21,758 nt of DNA from positions 1 through 21,758 of the forward strand of contig JBAQMG010000105.1 in assembly GCA_049302575.1 (NCBI GenBank). Direction: 5' to 3'. Below, piece by piece: positions 6,816-14,781 of this stretch. The position numbers were made by a program, and so were the translations under genes. The DNA is from JBAQMG01 sp049302575. GTDB taxonomy: Bacteria; Bacillota; Desulfitobacteriia; Desulfitobacteriales; Desulfitobacteriaceae. Every line of letters begins with the position of its first letter. Within the stretch, counting starts at the first letter, position 1. The notes beneath the pieces are model-generated. The model worked only from the letters and a program-made list of their open reading frames with translations. It was not told the DNA's origin and did not search any database.

Positions 6816-9608
6816 TTGGTTCGTATTGCTAAAACTACGGGTTTCTTAATTGTACTCCTTGTTTTGTTGACTACTTCAAGTGGGTTTTACGAGGATTGGC
6901 TATGGTTTAAAGATTTGGGATATTTACAATTATTCTGGACTCCAATTTTGAGTAAAGCGTTAATCCAAGTTGTGAACGGAACAATCTTATTTACTTTTAT
7001 TGCAGCGACACTTTTATCTATTCGCCATGCCATTGTTACATTTATTAATGAACGTTTAAGAAGCCGTCTTCATCTAGTTCAGGATATGGATCGTCCAGTG
7101 TTGAATTTGAGTCAAAACAGAGTAACTGTTTGGTTAGTTGTCTTTTCTGCTTTGATCAGTTTCGCTATCAGCTTTGTTGCAGGTTTCACGGGTTGGTTAG
7201 AAGTATTAACCTTCGTCCATTCCACTCCGTTTGGTAAAGGAGATCCAATTTTCGGACAGGATCTTGCCTTCTACTTTTTTAAACTCCCATTTTTACAGAC
7301 TATTTATAATGCTTTTTTCGGACCTTTGTTTCTCTTGACCTTTTTTACTGGCCTTTTTTATCTTGTTACCAGTGTTCTTCGCTTCCATTCTCTTAAACTT
7401 TGGCAACCTAAGGCTGTTGAGATTGGTATGGCTGCTCGTCGGCATTTAGCCTTGTTAATTGGCATACTTTTTGTTTTTAAGGCTTTCGGCTACCTCTTAG
7501 ACATTTTTCAATTGCTATATTCTGTACATGGTCACGTCATCGGTGCAGGGTATACGGAGCTAAACGCCACCCTACCTGCTTTGAAAATTCTAATCGTCCT
7601 TAGTATAGTGGGATTTTTCCTCTCTTGGTCGGGTTTAATACTTAAGGAAGTACGTTTATTGACTTTACCTGTGACTGGAATCTTCGTTTTGGGGATCTTC
7701 CTTTACGGTATTTATCCTTCTCTTATTCAGTCGTTTATCGTAATTCCCAACGAATTAGATAAGGAAGCACCTTACATCCAACATGAAATCGCCTTGACTC
7801 GTTTTGGATATGGCCTTGATAAGATTCAAGAGCAAGATTACCCAGGAAATACTGTTCTAACAGTAGACAGCTTAAAAGCTAATCAAGAAACACTTAATAA
7901 TATTCGTCTAAATGACGCTCGTCCGATGTTACAAACATACAATCAGAAACAAGGAATTCGTTTATATTATAAATTTAATGATATTGATATTGACCGTTAT
8001 ACAATTAATAATGACTATCGCCAAGTCATGCTTTCAGCACGCGAACTATCTTCTGATGATTTAGATCCTAAGGCCAAAACCTTCGTCAATACTCGCTTTA
8101 AATATACTCATGGATTTGGTGTATCTGCCTCCTTTGCCAATGCCGTTACCTCGGAAGGTTTGCCTTCGTTTGCAATCAAAGATGTGCCAGGGGTTACGGA
8201 GTTTGATGAATTTAAACTAAAGGAGCCTCGAATATATTATGGAGAATTAACCAATGACTGGGTCGTTGTAAATACGTCAGTCAAAGAATTTGACTATCCA
8301 CTTGGCAATATCAATGCTGAAAATAATTATCAAGGAAAAACAGGAATTAAACTTACTCCCCTAAATAAATTAATGCTTTCCTTACACCAAGGTACTTTCA
8401 AATTATACCTTGCAAATGAAGTTAATTCACAAAGCCGTTTTTTGATAAACCGAAATGTCAAAGAAAGAGTTCAAAAGTTAGCACCTTTTTTGACCTACGA
8501 TGATGATCCCTATATAGTGATTGACGATGGACGCTTAAAATGGATTATGGACGCTTACACAACTTCAGCTAAATTACCTTATGCCAGTGAATATAGTGAT
8601 CAAAACTTCAACTATATTCGCAATTCTGTCAAAGTAGTCGTGGATGCTTACGATGGAACAGTAGATTTCTATGCTGTAGATAATAGTGATCCAATCTTGC
8701 AGACCTATCGCCAGATTTTTCCGGGTGTTTTTAAAGACTTGTCTTTAATGCCTAGTTCTTTAAAGTCTCATTTGCGTTATCCTGAAACACTTTTCAACGT
8801 GCAGGCTAACATGCTTAAAACGTTTCATATGACCGATTCTACAGTTTTTTATAATAAAGAAGATGCTTGGGATATAGCAAAGGAACTTTTTAAAAATGCT
8901 CCGCAGAATGTCAGCCCGTATTATACTGTCTTGAAGTTACCTAGCACCAACAGACCAGAATTTGTTCTGATGTTGCCCTTTACCCCTGCCTCCAGTCCGA
9001 CCAATACCCGAAATAATATGGTTTCTTGGCTAGCTGCACGGATGGATGGTGCTAAGTACGGTCAATTACTGCTTTATAAGCTGCCCAAAAATACAGAAAT
9101 AGATGGACCGTTGCAGATAGAGTCTCGAATTGATCAGGATCCTGAAATATCTAAACAACTCTCCCTGTGGGATCAGAAAGGTTCTAGTGTGATCAGGGGT
9201 AACTTATTGGCCTTGCCAATTGGCGAAAACTTCCTTTATATTGAACCCATCTATTTGCAATCCGATAAAGGTGGTAGCATACCAGAAATGAAAAGGGTTG
9301 TCTTAGCTTATCAGGATCATTTAGTGATGACGGAGAATTTAGGTCAAGCTTTTGTAGATATTTTCGGAGAGAATGCTCCTCAGCCTACTACTTTCGGTCA
9401 AACTACTCAGATAAGCCCTCCCGTTCAAACCCCTAACGTACCGACTACACCACCGAAAAGTGGACTAAATCCAGCAGTTGGAACAAATACTGCTTCGATA
9501 TTAGAGCAAATTAACCAAGTGCGGTCTATTTTAGATAACTTAGAAACACAATTGAAAGCAATGTCCACTGATCCAACAACAACTACTAAACCTACACCTA
9601 CACAATAA
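6816..9608 (+). CDS. UPF0182 family membrane protein (COG1615)
   Basis: The protein has 930 residues and matches the UPF0182 family, whose function is not established. About seven membrane helices lie in residues 1-305 (near 8-26, 44-68, 103-130, 155-187, 207-236, 253-275 and 280-305). The FYEDWLWFKDLGY motif after helix 1 is characteristic of the family. Residues about 310-840 form a large domain likely exposed outside the cell. The end (about 850-930) is a Pro/Thr-rich tail with a short helical, coiled-coil-like stretch (SILEQINQVRSILDNLETQL). The start is TTG at 6816, eight bases after a GGGGGG ribosome site. The nearby ATG at 6811 is out of frame and leads to an early stop. It is divergent from trxB. 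Confidence 0.88.
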   Translation: MVRIAKTTGFLIVLLVLLTTSSGFYEDWLWFKDLGYLQLFWTPILSKALIQVVNGTILFTFIAATLLSIRHAIVTFINERLRSRLHLVQDMDRPVLNLSQNRVTVWLVVFSALISFAISFVAGFTGWLEVLTFVHSTPFGKGDPIFGQDLAFYFFKLPFLQTIYNAFFGPLFLLTFFTGLFYLVTSVLRFHSLKLWQPKAVEIGMAARRHLALLIGILFVFKAFGYLLDIFQLLYSVHGHVIGAGYTELNATLPALKILIVLSIVGFFLSWSGLILKEVRLLTLPVTGIFVLGIFLYGIYPSLIQSFIVIPNELDKEAPYIQHEIALTRFGYGLDKIQEQDYPGNTVLTVDSLKANQETLNNIRLNDARPMLQTYNQKQGIRLYYKFNDIDIDRYTINNDYRQVMLSARELSSDDLDPKAKTFVNTRFKYTHGFGVSASFANAVTSEGLPSFAIKDVPGVTEFDEFKLKEPRIYYGELTNDWVVVNTSVKEFDYPLGNINAENNYQGKTGIKLTPLNKLMLSLHQGTFKLYLANEVNSQSRFLINRNVKERVQKLAPFLTYDDDPYIVIDDGRLKWIMDAYTTSAKLPYASEYSDQNFNYIRNSVKVVVDAYDGTVDFYAVDNSDPILQTYRQIFPGVFKDLSLMPSSLKSHLRYPETLFNVQANMLKTFHMTDSTVFYNKEDAWDIAKELFKNAPQNVSPYYTVLKLPSTNRPEFVLMLPFTPASSPTNTRNNMVSWLAARMDGAKYGQLLLYKLPKNTEIDGPLQIESRIDQDPEISKQLSLWDQKGSSVIRGNLLALPIGENFLYIEPIYLQSDKGGSIPEMKRVVLAYQDHLVMTENLGQAFVDIFGENAPQPTTFGQTTQISPPVQTPNVPTTPPKSGLNPAVGTNTASILEQINQVRSILDNLETQLKAMSTDPTTTTKPTPTQ

Positions 9609-9699
9609 ATTATTCATGTTTAACTTTTTCACTTCCTATTGGCAAATTACATTTAGGGTAGCAAGAAGAGCATATTAGAAATGCCTTGTGCCTTATGCA

Positions 9700-9729
9700 T
9701 TGAGGATTGAGCACTGGGTATGTTAAGAT
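9700..9729 (+). promoter_or_regulatory. Possible promoter for the glycosyltransferase gene
   Basis: TTGAGG (9700-9705) and TAAGAT (9724-9729) are separated by 18 bases, with TG one base before the -10 (extended -10). Transcription would begin near 9735, at the base of the hairpin 9735-9762. The match is moderate and untested. Confidence 0.35.
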
Positions 9730-9734
9730 AGAAA

Positions 9735-9774
9735 CTAGGTAGTACATACAGAGTACCATCTAGTTTTTATTTTT
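9735..9774 (+). terminator. Intrinsic terminator or 5'-leader hairpin between UPF0182 and glycosyltransferase genes
   Basis: Twelve-base arms, ACTAGGTAGTAC and GTACCATCTAGT, pair with one G-U and one mismatch around a 7-base loop. They are followed by a T-rich tract (TTTTTATTTTT). It could end UPF0182 transcription. The U-tract runs into the TTG that opens the next gene, so it could also be an attenuator or protective hairpin for that gene. Confidence 0.7.
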
Positions 9775-10945
9775 GGGGGCGAGTGTTGTCAAAGCTACAG
9801 ACCAACAAATAATCTGTTTTGGAGCGGCGGAATGGTCAGGTATGTGGGCTCGAGCTCAACAATTAATGACTAGATTCGCCGCCATTGACTACCAAATTCT
9901 TTATATTGATCCCCCGATTACGTGGCTCTCCCCTATTAAAAATCCAGCGTATTGGAAACAGCGCGTTTTTAATGTTCCAAGGTTGGAGGAAGTAAGTCCA
10001 GGAATTTTTGTTTACACACCACTGCCTCTTCTCCCTTTTGCTAACCTAAAGCCTTGGCTTAATAAGTTGAACCAGTTATTACTCGGTCGTGCCCTAAAAA
10101 AAGTCTTGGCTAAACTAAAGTTTGTTAAGCCAATTTTATGGACGTATTTACCAAACAATATCGATATTTTAAAACATATCTCTCACGCCCAACTTATTTA
10201 TGATTGTGCAGATGAACATGCTTCTTTTCCAGGCTTCGTTAAGGCTGAGGTCGTTCTAGACATGGAATATCGCCTTTTGAATCAAGCTGAGATTGTTTTT
10301 GTTTCTGCCCAAGAGCTGTATAATCGGAAAGGTGCACATTGCCAGAACATTCACCTTATTAATAATGGTGCTGATTTTGAGCATTTTAGTAAAGCACTTA
10401 GTGAAGAATTAGATTTCCCTGAGTTTATTGCCTCTTTGCCCAAACCTATAGTCGGTTATATCGGTGCTCTAAGCGCTTGGCTCGATCTAGAGTTGATCAA
10501 AGCTTTGGCGCTGGCTTATCCTAAATGGTCGATTGTAATGGTTGGTCCACAGGATGTTGATCTTACGGAACTACGAGCTCTTGGCAATATCTATTTTGTA
10601 GGACCTAAGTCTTATGGTATATTACCTAGCTATCTTAAAAGTTTTGACCTTTGTTTAATTCCTTTTAAAATTAATGATTTAACAGTTAATGTTAATCCTG
10701 TTAAGCTTTACGAGTACTTAGCAGCTGGTAAACCTGTATTGGCGACTGCCTTGCCCGAGGTTTTAAACTTCTCTGATTATGTGGCTATTGCTAATAATAA
10801 AGAGGATTTTGTAGTTTTGGCCGCTCAGGAAATCGCTAAAGATAACAGCCAAAAAATCCAAAGCCGCCTGGATATTGCCTATGCTAACTCTTGGAACATC
10901 CGTTTCAAGCAAATGCTTGAGATCATTTTAGAAATATCTCCATGA
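9773..10945 (+). CDS. GT-B glycosyltransferase (TuaH-like)
   Basis: The protein has 390 residues with a two-domain GT-B layout. The N-terminal half (IICFGAAEWSG...RAQQLMTRFA...ILYIDPP) resembles TuaH-type glycosyltransferases of cell-surface polymer synthesis. The C-terminal half starts near KPIVGYIGALSAWLD. It contains the donor-binding E-x7-E-like region VKLYEYLAAGKPVLATALPEV around residues 305-325. Donor and acceptor cannot be read from sequence. The start is uncertain: TTG at 9773 is the only plausible in-frame start before the conserved strand. It has no Shine-Dalgarno upstream and overlaps a terminator-like U-tract, while the purine run GGGGGCGAG lies just downstream of it. A terminator follows the gene. 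Confidence 0.82.
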   Translation: MGASVVKATDQQIICFGAAEWSGMWARAQQLMTRFAAIDYQILYIDPPITWLSPIKNPAYWKQRVFNVPRLEEVSPGIFVYTPLPLLPFANLKPWLNKLNQLLLGRALKKVLAKLKFVKPILWTYLPNNIDILKHISHAQLIYDCADEHASFPGFVKAEVVLDMEYRLLNQAEIVFVSAQELYNRKGAHCQNIHLINNGADFEHFSKALSEELDFPEFIASLPKPIVGYIGALSAWLDLELIKALALAYPKWSIVMVGPQDVDLTELRALGNIYFVGPKSYGILPSYLKSFDLCLIPFKINDLTVNVNPVKLYEYLAAGKPVLATALPEVLNFSDYVAIANNKEDFVVLAAQEIAKDNSQKIQSRLDIAYANSWNIRFKQMLEIILEISP

Positions 10946-10947
10946 CT

Positions 10948-10979
10948 AAAGAGAGTACCTTATTTTGGTACTCTCTTTT
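10948..10979 (+). terminator. Intrinsic terminator between convergent genes
   Basis: A perfect 12-base stem (10948-10959 with 10967-10978) encloses a 7-base loop and ends in TTTT on the plus strand. It starts three bases after the glycosyltransferase stop codon. On the minus strand the stem ends in TTT, so it may also stop the converging transcript of the gene at 11002-12249. Confidence 0.85.
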
Positions 10980-11001
10980 AAAGTGCTTGTTTAAGCGAGT
11001 T

Positions 11002-12249
11002 CTAGATTTTCTGATGAGTTCTTAGTGAGTTTTCTATTTCAAGTGGTTGCAATTCAATCGAAGTGGAGGTTCCTTCACGGATCAGCTGAATTAATTCCGC
11101 TCCATCCGGTGATACATAATTTTCTTCCCCGTTAAAACTTATTTGTTTGCTTTTCCCATTGTCTATGATATGAGCAGTTTGGTGGGAGTAAATAATTATT
11201 TGGCCAAGTGACCCAATGACCACTCTGGCATCTTGATAGGAAATTGACCCTTCCCAAACAGTAATCAATTCTACATCTTCATTAAATTTAGGAGTATCAG
11301 CTCTTGTGAAAATTTTTGTTAGTTGATTATTTGTAATTTCCCCTAAATAAAGTTTCCCATTGCGGTCTCCTAAAATCAAATCCTTAGACTCCTTGGAAAT
11401 CACCTTTCTATCCCAACCCTTTACAGCTACAACTTGCTTGGTAGAGCCCACTTTACTGTCGAGATAAAGAGTTCCTTGTTGATCAGAAACAGCCATATTC
11501 GTAATCCATTCTCCTGAGCGATTAAGAATACGCACATGTTTCATGACATCTATTTCCATTAAACTCATAGAGGTGCCACTTTTCACTGTTACATACATTA
11601 AGTTAGTGAAGGTGGAAAAGGCCATTTGCGTAATTATTCCGCCGACAGGATAACTTGCTAGTGAAATATCATCATTCGGTCGGTCATCGGGAGGAATGTC
11701 TTCATCACTAGGAGGGAGTTCTAATGTATAGAGTTCGGTTAACCAAGGATTATTATAGCGTTTTTCTGTTCGAGGTTCTTGGGGTACTTCTTTTTCATCG
11801 CTACTAGTATTGTCTTCTGATTTGGAGGTTATTACCGATTTTGTGGGCCGAACAGTAATTACAGTAAAAGGATTAGGATTCTTTTTGGAATAAAAATAGA
11901 TTAAAGCATCTCGGTCTGGAAGCCATTGATACCCCATGACACCCATGTTTTTTTCACTATTCGCCATAGGTTTTTTTTCAAAAACAACTTTGCCTTTTTT
12001 AAGATTAAAAACTTTAAAAATCCCATTTTCTTTATATGCCAAATAATCTTTAGCATAAGAAATCTGGATGTTTTCCAGATTCGAACTAGGAATAGTCGCT
12101 TTTAAAGTAGTCGTAATAGGTGGTAATTTGGGTGGAGCAGTAGGATTAATAACTTTATTTATTTGATAATCAATAAAACTATACACTCCAAATTGCATAA
12201 ATAATGCCACTAAAATCCATGCTGAAAAAATGCGTAATTTTCTTTTCAC
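11002..12249 (-). CDS. Membrane-anchored protein of unknown function, possibly beta-propeller-like
   Basis: I do not recognise a family. One N-terminal membrane helix (about residues 6-26) would leave the rest outside the cell. The exterior region has repeated beta-rich stretches with alternating hydrophobic residues (such as YAKDYLAYKENGIFKVFNL, and YQWLPDRDALIYFY). These recall TolB/WD-like propellers, but no clean repeat is provable by eye. A charged, Pro/Asp/Glu-rich low-complexity insert lies around residues 150-195. The start chosen is GTG at 12249, six bases after AGAGGA. The in-frame ATG at 12255 directly abuts that site, which is too close for normal initiation. It is 54 bases downstream of the phosphodiester glycosidase gene on the same strand and probably shares its transcript. 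Confidence 0.7.
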   Translation of the reverse strand: MKRKLRIFSAWILVALFMQFGVYSFIDYQINKVINPTAPPKLPPITTTLKATIPSSNLENIQISYAKDYLAYKENGIFKVFNLKKGKVVFEKKPMANSEKNMGVMGYQWLPDRDALIYFYSKKNPNPFTVITVRPTKSVITSKSEDNTSSDEKEVPQEPRTEKRYNNPWLTELYTLELPPSDEDIPPDDRPNDDISLASYPVGGIITQMAFSTFTNLMYVTVKSGTSMSLMEIDVMKHVRILNRSGEWITNMAVSDQQGTLYLDSKVGSTKQVVAVKGWDRKVISKESKDLILGDRNGKLYLGEITNNQLTKIFTRADTPKFNEDVELITVWEGSISYQDARVVIGSLGQIIIYSHQTAHIIDNGKSKQISFNGEENYVSPDGAELIQLIREGTSTSIELQPLEIENSLRTHQKI

Positions 12250-12303
12250 GCTCATTCCTCTTTTCGAAATTGGTTATCGATGTTCAGCCTTAACTGAACG
12301 AGT

Positions 12304-13272
12304 TCACTGATCTTTAGGCATAACTACAAAAGCCGTTGGAATATAGCGTTCCCCAAAGATATTCCAGAGACGGTTCATGACCTTACCATTATAAACCAAC
12401 TCTGAAGATGATCCACCATCTAAATTAATAGCATTAGTAGCATGGTAATCTAAAAACACATTCATTAAATCACTAATAGTGGCTCCAAGGCTCCAAGTCG
12501 GCTGACGGCCGTCAATGACTACAAAAATGATTGTTCCATCAGCAGTTTGTCCTATTCCTGTACGAGGTGCAATCCCCATACCCCCGTCACCAGAGACCGC
12601 AGGTTTGCCATTACGGATAAGAATGGGATAAAAAGTAACTGCTTCTTGGATGTTTTTCTCTTTTATTTGTGCTTCAGTCAGATCTTCAAGTATGAGTTTG
12701 CCTTTTTCATCAAGACCGACAATGCTGACTGCAGCATCCCCGGCATTAGTATGAACCGTTTGTCCTTTATGAATTGTGATACCGTCTGGAAAGGCACCAT
12801 TTCCTTTACCATTAGGGTCATAAAAACCCCCTGCATTTATTCCCGCGATTGCGCCTGCGTCTCGGACAAGGTCTGTGACCCTCTCGCCGGTAACACCAAT
12901 TTCTTTAGTTACTGCAACCTTTACTCGTTTGGGATCCTTAATTAACATAACTCTCCCTTTAAAATTACGCCCTTGAATATCTTCTATGATGATGCCTTCA
13001 TTACTAACAATATTTTGTCCCTTTGTTATTATTTGAGGAGTATTTAAAGCATCTTGATTGGAATTCATAATTTCAGCAATCTTATCTTTAGATAAAAATA
13101 AACGGACAACTTGTGGATGTCTGGAGGTTTCTATTGAACCTACCGCAACTTGTTTAAGTGCTTGAAAAGGGCCCCAAAAAACAATAAAAGGGGCAAGTAG
13201 GATTGCAAAAACAATATTGAAACCAATAAAGCTTAAAATCGTCTTAAGACGAAAATTTCTTTTGATTTTCAT
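12304..13272 (-). CDS. Phosphodiester glycosidase family (NAGPA domain) membrane-anchored protein
   Basis: The protein has 322 residues. An N-terminal membrane helix (about 12-33) anchors it. A linker region follows, then a C-terminal NAGPA-type domain (about 120-320), named after mammalian N-acetylglucosamine-1-phosphodiester alpha-N-acetylglucosaminidase. Family hallmarks are GINAGGFYDPNGKGNGAFPDG, the central IIFVVIDGRQP, and NAINLDGGSSSELVYNG. Bacterial members are often annotated as acting on exopolysaccharide or other surface glycans, and the real substrate here is unknown. The ATG at 13270-13272 has only a modest purine-rich site. It is the first gene of a two-gene unit read from the promoter at 13385-13413. 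Confidence 0.87.
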   Translation of the reverse strand: MKIKRNFRLKTILSFIGFNIVFAILLAPFIVFWGPFQALKQVAVGSIETSRHPQVVRLFLSKDKIAEIMNSNQDALNTPQIITKGQNIVSNEGIIIEDIQGRNFKGRVMLIKDPKRVKVAVTKEIGVTGERVTDLVRDAGAIAGINAGGFYDPNGKGNGAFPDGITIHKGQTVHTNAGDAAVSIVGLDEKGKLILEDLTEAQIKEKNIQEAVTFYPILIRNGKPAVSGDGGMGIAPRTGIGQTADGTIIFVVIDGRQPTWSLGATISDLMNVFLDYHATNAINLDGGSSSELVYNGKVMNRLWNIFGERYIPTAFVVMPKDQ

Positions 13273-13311
13273 CTAATTCTCTCTCTTTCTCATTAGCTAA
13301 AACTAACTTTT

Positions 13312-13335
13312 AACATAAACATAAACATAAACATA
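13312..13335. repeat. Short tandem repeat, about four copies of ACATAA
   Basis: Four consecutive hexamers of the type ACATAA lie in the presumed leader of the phosphodiester glycosidase gene, about 40-65 bases before its start codon. Such a tract can change copy number by slippage. Confidence 0.6.
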
Positions 13336-13359
13336 GCCGCAACTGCAAAAATGTGCGGC
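13336..13359. other. GC-rich hairpin in the leader of the phosphodiester glycosidase gene
   Basis: GCCGCA (13336-13341) pairs with TGCGGC (13354-13359) around a 12-base loop. No T-run follows on either strand, so it is not a standard terminator. It lies between the predicted transcription start (about 13378) and the start codon. Confidence 0.45.
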
Positions 13360-13384
13360 CTAAACTTAAAAAAACAACTAGTTT

Positions 13385-13413
13385 AGTATAACAAATGCCT
13401 TATATTGAAGCAA
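13385..13413 (-). promoter_or_regulatory. Sigma-A promoter for the phosphodiester glycosidase operon
   Basis: On the minus strand, TTGCTT (13408-13413) and TATACT (13385-13390) are separated by exactly 17 bases. Transcription would start near 13378, leaving a 106-base leader with the hairpin and ACATAA repeats. Confidence 0.7.
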
Positions 13414-13424
13414 CTGCTTTATCG

Positions 13425-13618
13425 GTGCACGAGGTTCGATATTCGAGATCTGAAGTACGATGTTTGAAGTACGAGGTACGAGGTGCGATGTATATGAGGT
13501 CACCCTTCGCACCCTGTGTTCGTGATCCCTATTCGAACTTCTTCGCGTCTCGTGCCTCCGTGTACCTAACATAGTGCCTCGTTAATTATGCATTATGAAT
13601 TGTACTACGTGCCTCGCG
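13425..13618. repeat. Degenerate GAGGTACGAGGTGCGA-type repeat block
   Basis: This gene-free stretch is built from short degenerate units on both strands. The left part reads GAAGTACGAGGTACGAGGT-like. The right part carries the complementary TCGTGCCTC and GTGTACCT forms, ending in GTGCCTCGTTAATTATGCATT-type sequence. Reading the minus strand gives an artificial Arg/Ser/Val-rich peptide (such as TSHLVPRTSNIV), the kind of spurious product that similar intergenic repeats give in other genomes. There is no ribosome site or gene-like codon use. It lies between osmC and the promoter at 13385. Confidence 0.65.
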
Positions 13619-14038
13619 TTAATTTGCTGGGTTAATTTCAAAATGATAGGTTAAATTAGCAGCTTTATCCAGCATATGAGCTACACTACAGTATTTTTCG
13701 ATAGAAAGAGAGATAGCGCGCTGTAATTTAGCCTCAGGCAAAGCTTTACCCCAAAATTTATAGGTTAATTCAATATCTGTAAATACCCTAGGGTGGTCTG
13801 CAATTTGTTCTCCCTGAACGGAAATCGCCATTCGGTCAAAAGTAACTTGCATTTTCTCCAAGATTGAAACTATATCCATACCACTACAGCCAGCTAAGGC
13901 CATTAAAACCATTTCCATTGGGCTAGCACCACGTCCTGTTCCGCCCTTAGTGATACTTGTGTCAATATTAGTTACGACCTTGGCAGTTCCCACAGCTTGA
14001 AAATGTCTTCCTTTGATATACTTAACATTGACCTCCAA
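13619..14038 (-). CDS. OsmC family protein (peroxide-type thiol protein)
   Basis: The protein has 139 residues, the usual OsmC/YhfA length. The two redox cysteines are present: Cys51 in LMALAGCSGMDIV and Cys117 in IEKYCSVAHML. In characterised members these reduce organic hydroperoxides, often with lipoyl or thiol donors. Many YhfA-like relatives have no proven substrate. The start is TTG at 14036-14038, seven bases after AAGGGGAG. The ATG ten bases further on is out of frame. It lies 67 bases after the ANTAR gene on the same strand and could be co-transcribed with it. No clear promoter is visible in that gap. Confidence 0.88.
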   Translation of the reverse strand: MEVNVKYIKGRHFQAVGTAKVVTNIDTSITKGGTGRGASPMEMVLMALAGCSGMDIVSILEKMQVTFDRMAISVQGEQIADHPRVFTDIELTYKFWGKALPEAKLQRAISLSIEKYCSVAHMLDKAANLTYHFEINPAN

Positions 14039-14105
14039 ACGAGCTCTCCCCTTTCACTTAAAGGATACATTGCATTTATAGAATGCCCTTAATGAAAAGC
14101 TCTAT

Positions 14106-14690
14106 TCACTCGTCAAGTGGCGGCAACCATTCCCCTTTAATAACAGTCTGTGCAATCGCTCGCAAACTTTTGCGTGTTGTCATGGCCTGCTGTCGCATAG
14201 CTGCATAGGCAACTTGTTCTTTATAGCCACGTTGTTGGATAAGATACAATACTGCCTGGTAAATCAATTTGCGAGTTTTAAGCTCTTCTTCTAGACGCCG
14301 ATAGCGGGCAGTTTGCTCGCTATCACGCGTAAATCTGTGCTCTGCCGAAAGAATAGCTGCTAATATATCCATAGCCCGTAAAGGATAAAGAACAACTTGA
14401 TGAGCATCTGACTGAATAGCTGTAGCAAGTTGGTGCTGTTCATCAGTAGTTAGTATAACAATGATTGGGCAAAGGTGTGAATCCACAAGACTTTGTAATA
14501 AATCTTGTGCACCAAGTTCTTGTAAACTCCAACTCATAATTATCAAATCAGGCTCTAAGCGGTGAACAAGACGTAAAGCCTCCATACCGTTGTCGATTGT
14601 TGCTAAGACTTGGTAATTTGCCAAGGCTAAGATGGATTTAATTTCTTGTTGAATTTGCGATTTACTGAGGACCAAAATTGCTCGTTTCAT
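14106..14690 (-). CDS. ANTAR-domain regulator with degenerate receiver domain
   Basis: The protein has 194 residues from the ATG at 14690. Residues 1-115 have the fold pattern of a response-regulator receiver, but the acidic pocket is gone. The first strand reads AILVLSKSQ where Asp/Glu residues are expected, and the phospho-acceptor Asp is Ser53 (DLIIMSWSL). The conserved Lys-Pro is Tyr-Pro (VVLYPL). Residues about 128-186 match an ANTAR RNA-binding domain (RRLEEELKTRKLIYQAVLYLIQQRG, then AYAAMRQQAMTTRKSL). ANTAR proteins stop transcription termination by binding paired hexaloop hairpins. The frame also opens four codons earlier at GTG 14702, without a ribosome site. An intrinsic terminator with a hexaloop lies 40-60 bases upstream. 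Confidence 0.85.
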   Translation of the reverse strand: MKRAILVLSKSQIQQEIKSILALANYQVLATIDNGMEALRLVHRLEPDLIIMSWSLQELGAQDLLQSLVDSHLCPIIVILTTDEQHQLATAIQSDAHQVVLYPLRAMDILAAILSAEHRFTRDSEQTARYRRLEEELKTRKLIYQAVLYLIQQRGYKEQVAYAAMRQQAMTTRKSLRAIAQTVIKGEWLPPLDE

Positions 14691-14729
14691 ATTCTCACTC
14701 ACTTGATCAAAATTCTAGAGATGTGCAAA

Positions 14730-14751
14730 AAGCGCTCGCTACTGAGCGCTT
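14730..14751 (-). terminator. Intrinsic terminator with six-base loop upstream of the ANTAR gene
   Basis: A perfect 8-base stem (AAGCGCTC/GAGCGCTT) with the minus-strand hexaloop AGTAGC is followed by TTTTT. It lies about 30 bases after the stop of the unknown membrane gene and before the ANTAR gene. It therefore ends the former and may sit in the leader of the latter. Confidence 0.8.
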
Positions 14752-14781
14752 ACTAAGACATTAAATCACAAGAAATATTTG

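Noticed and set aside
12547..12945. 132-codon frame antisense to the phosphodiester glycosidase gene
   Set aside because: It lies wholly within a well-supported gene on the other strand and shows no family features.
13378..13572. 64-codon open frame on the minus strand
   Set aside because: It is a translation of the degenerate repeat block, has no ribosome site and includes the sigma-A promoter of the next operon.
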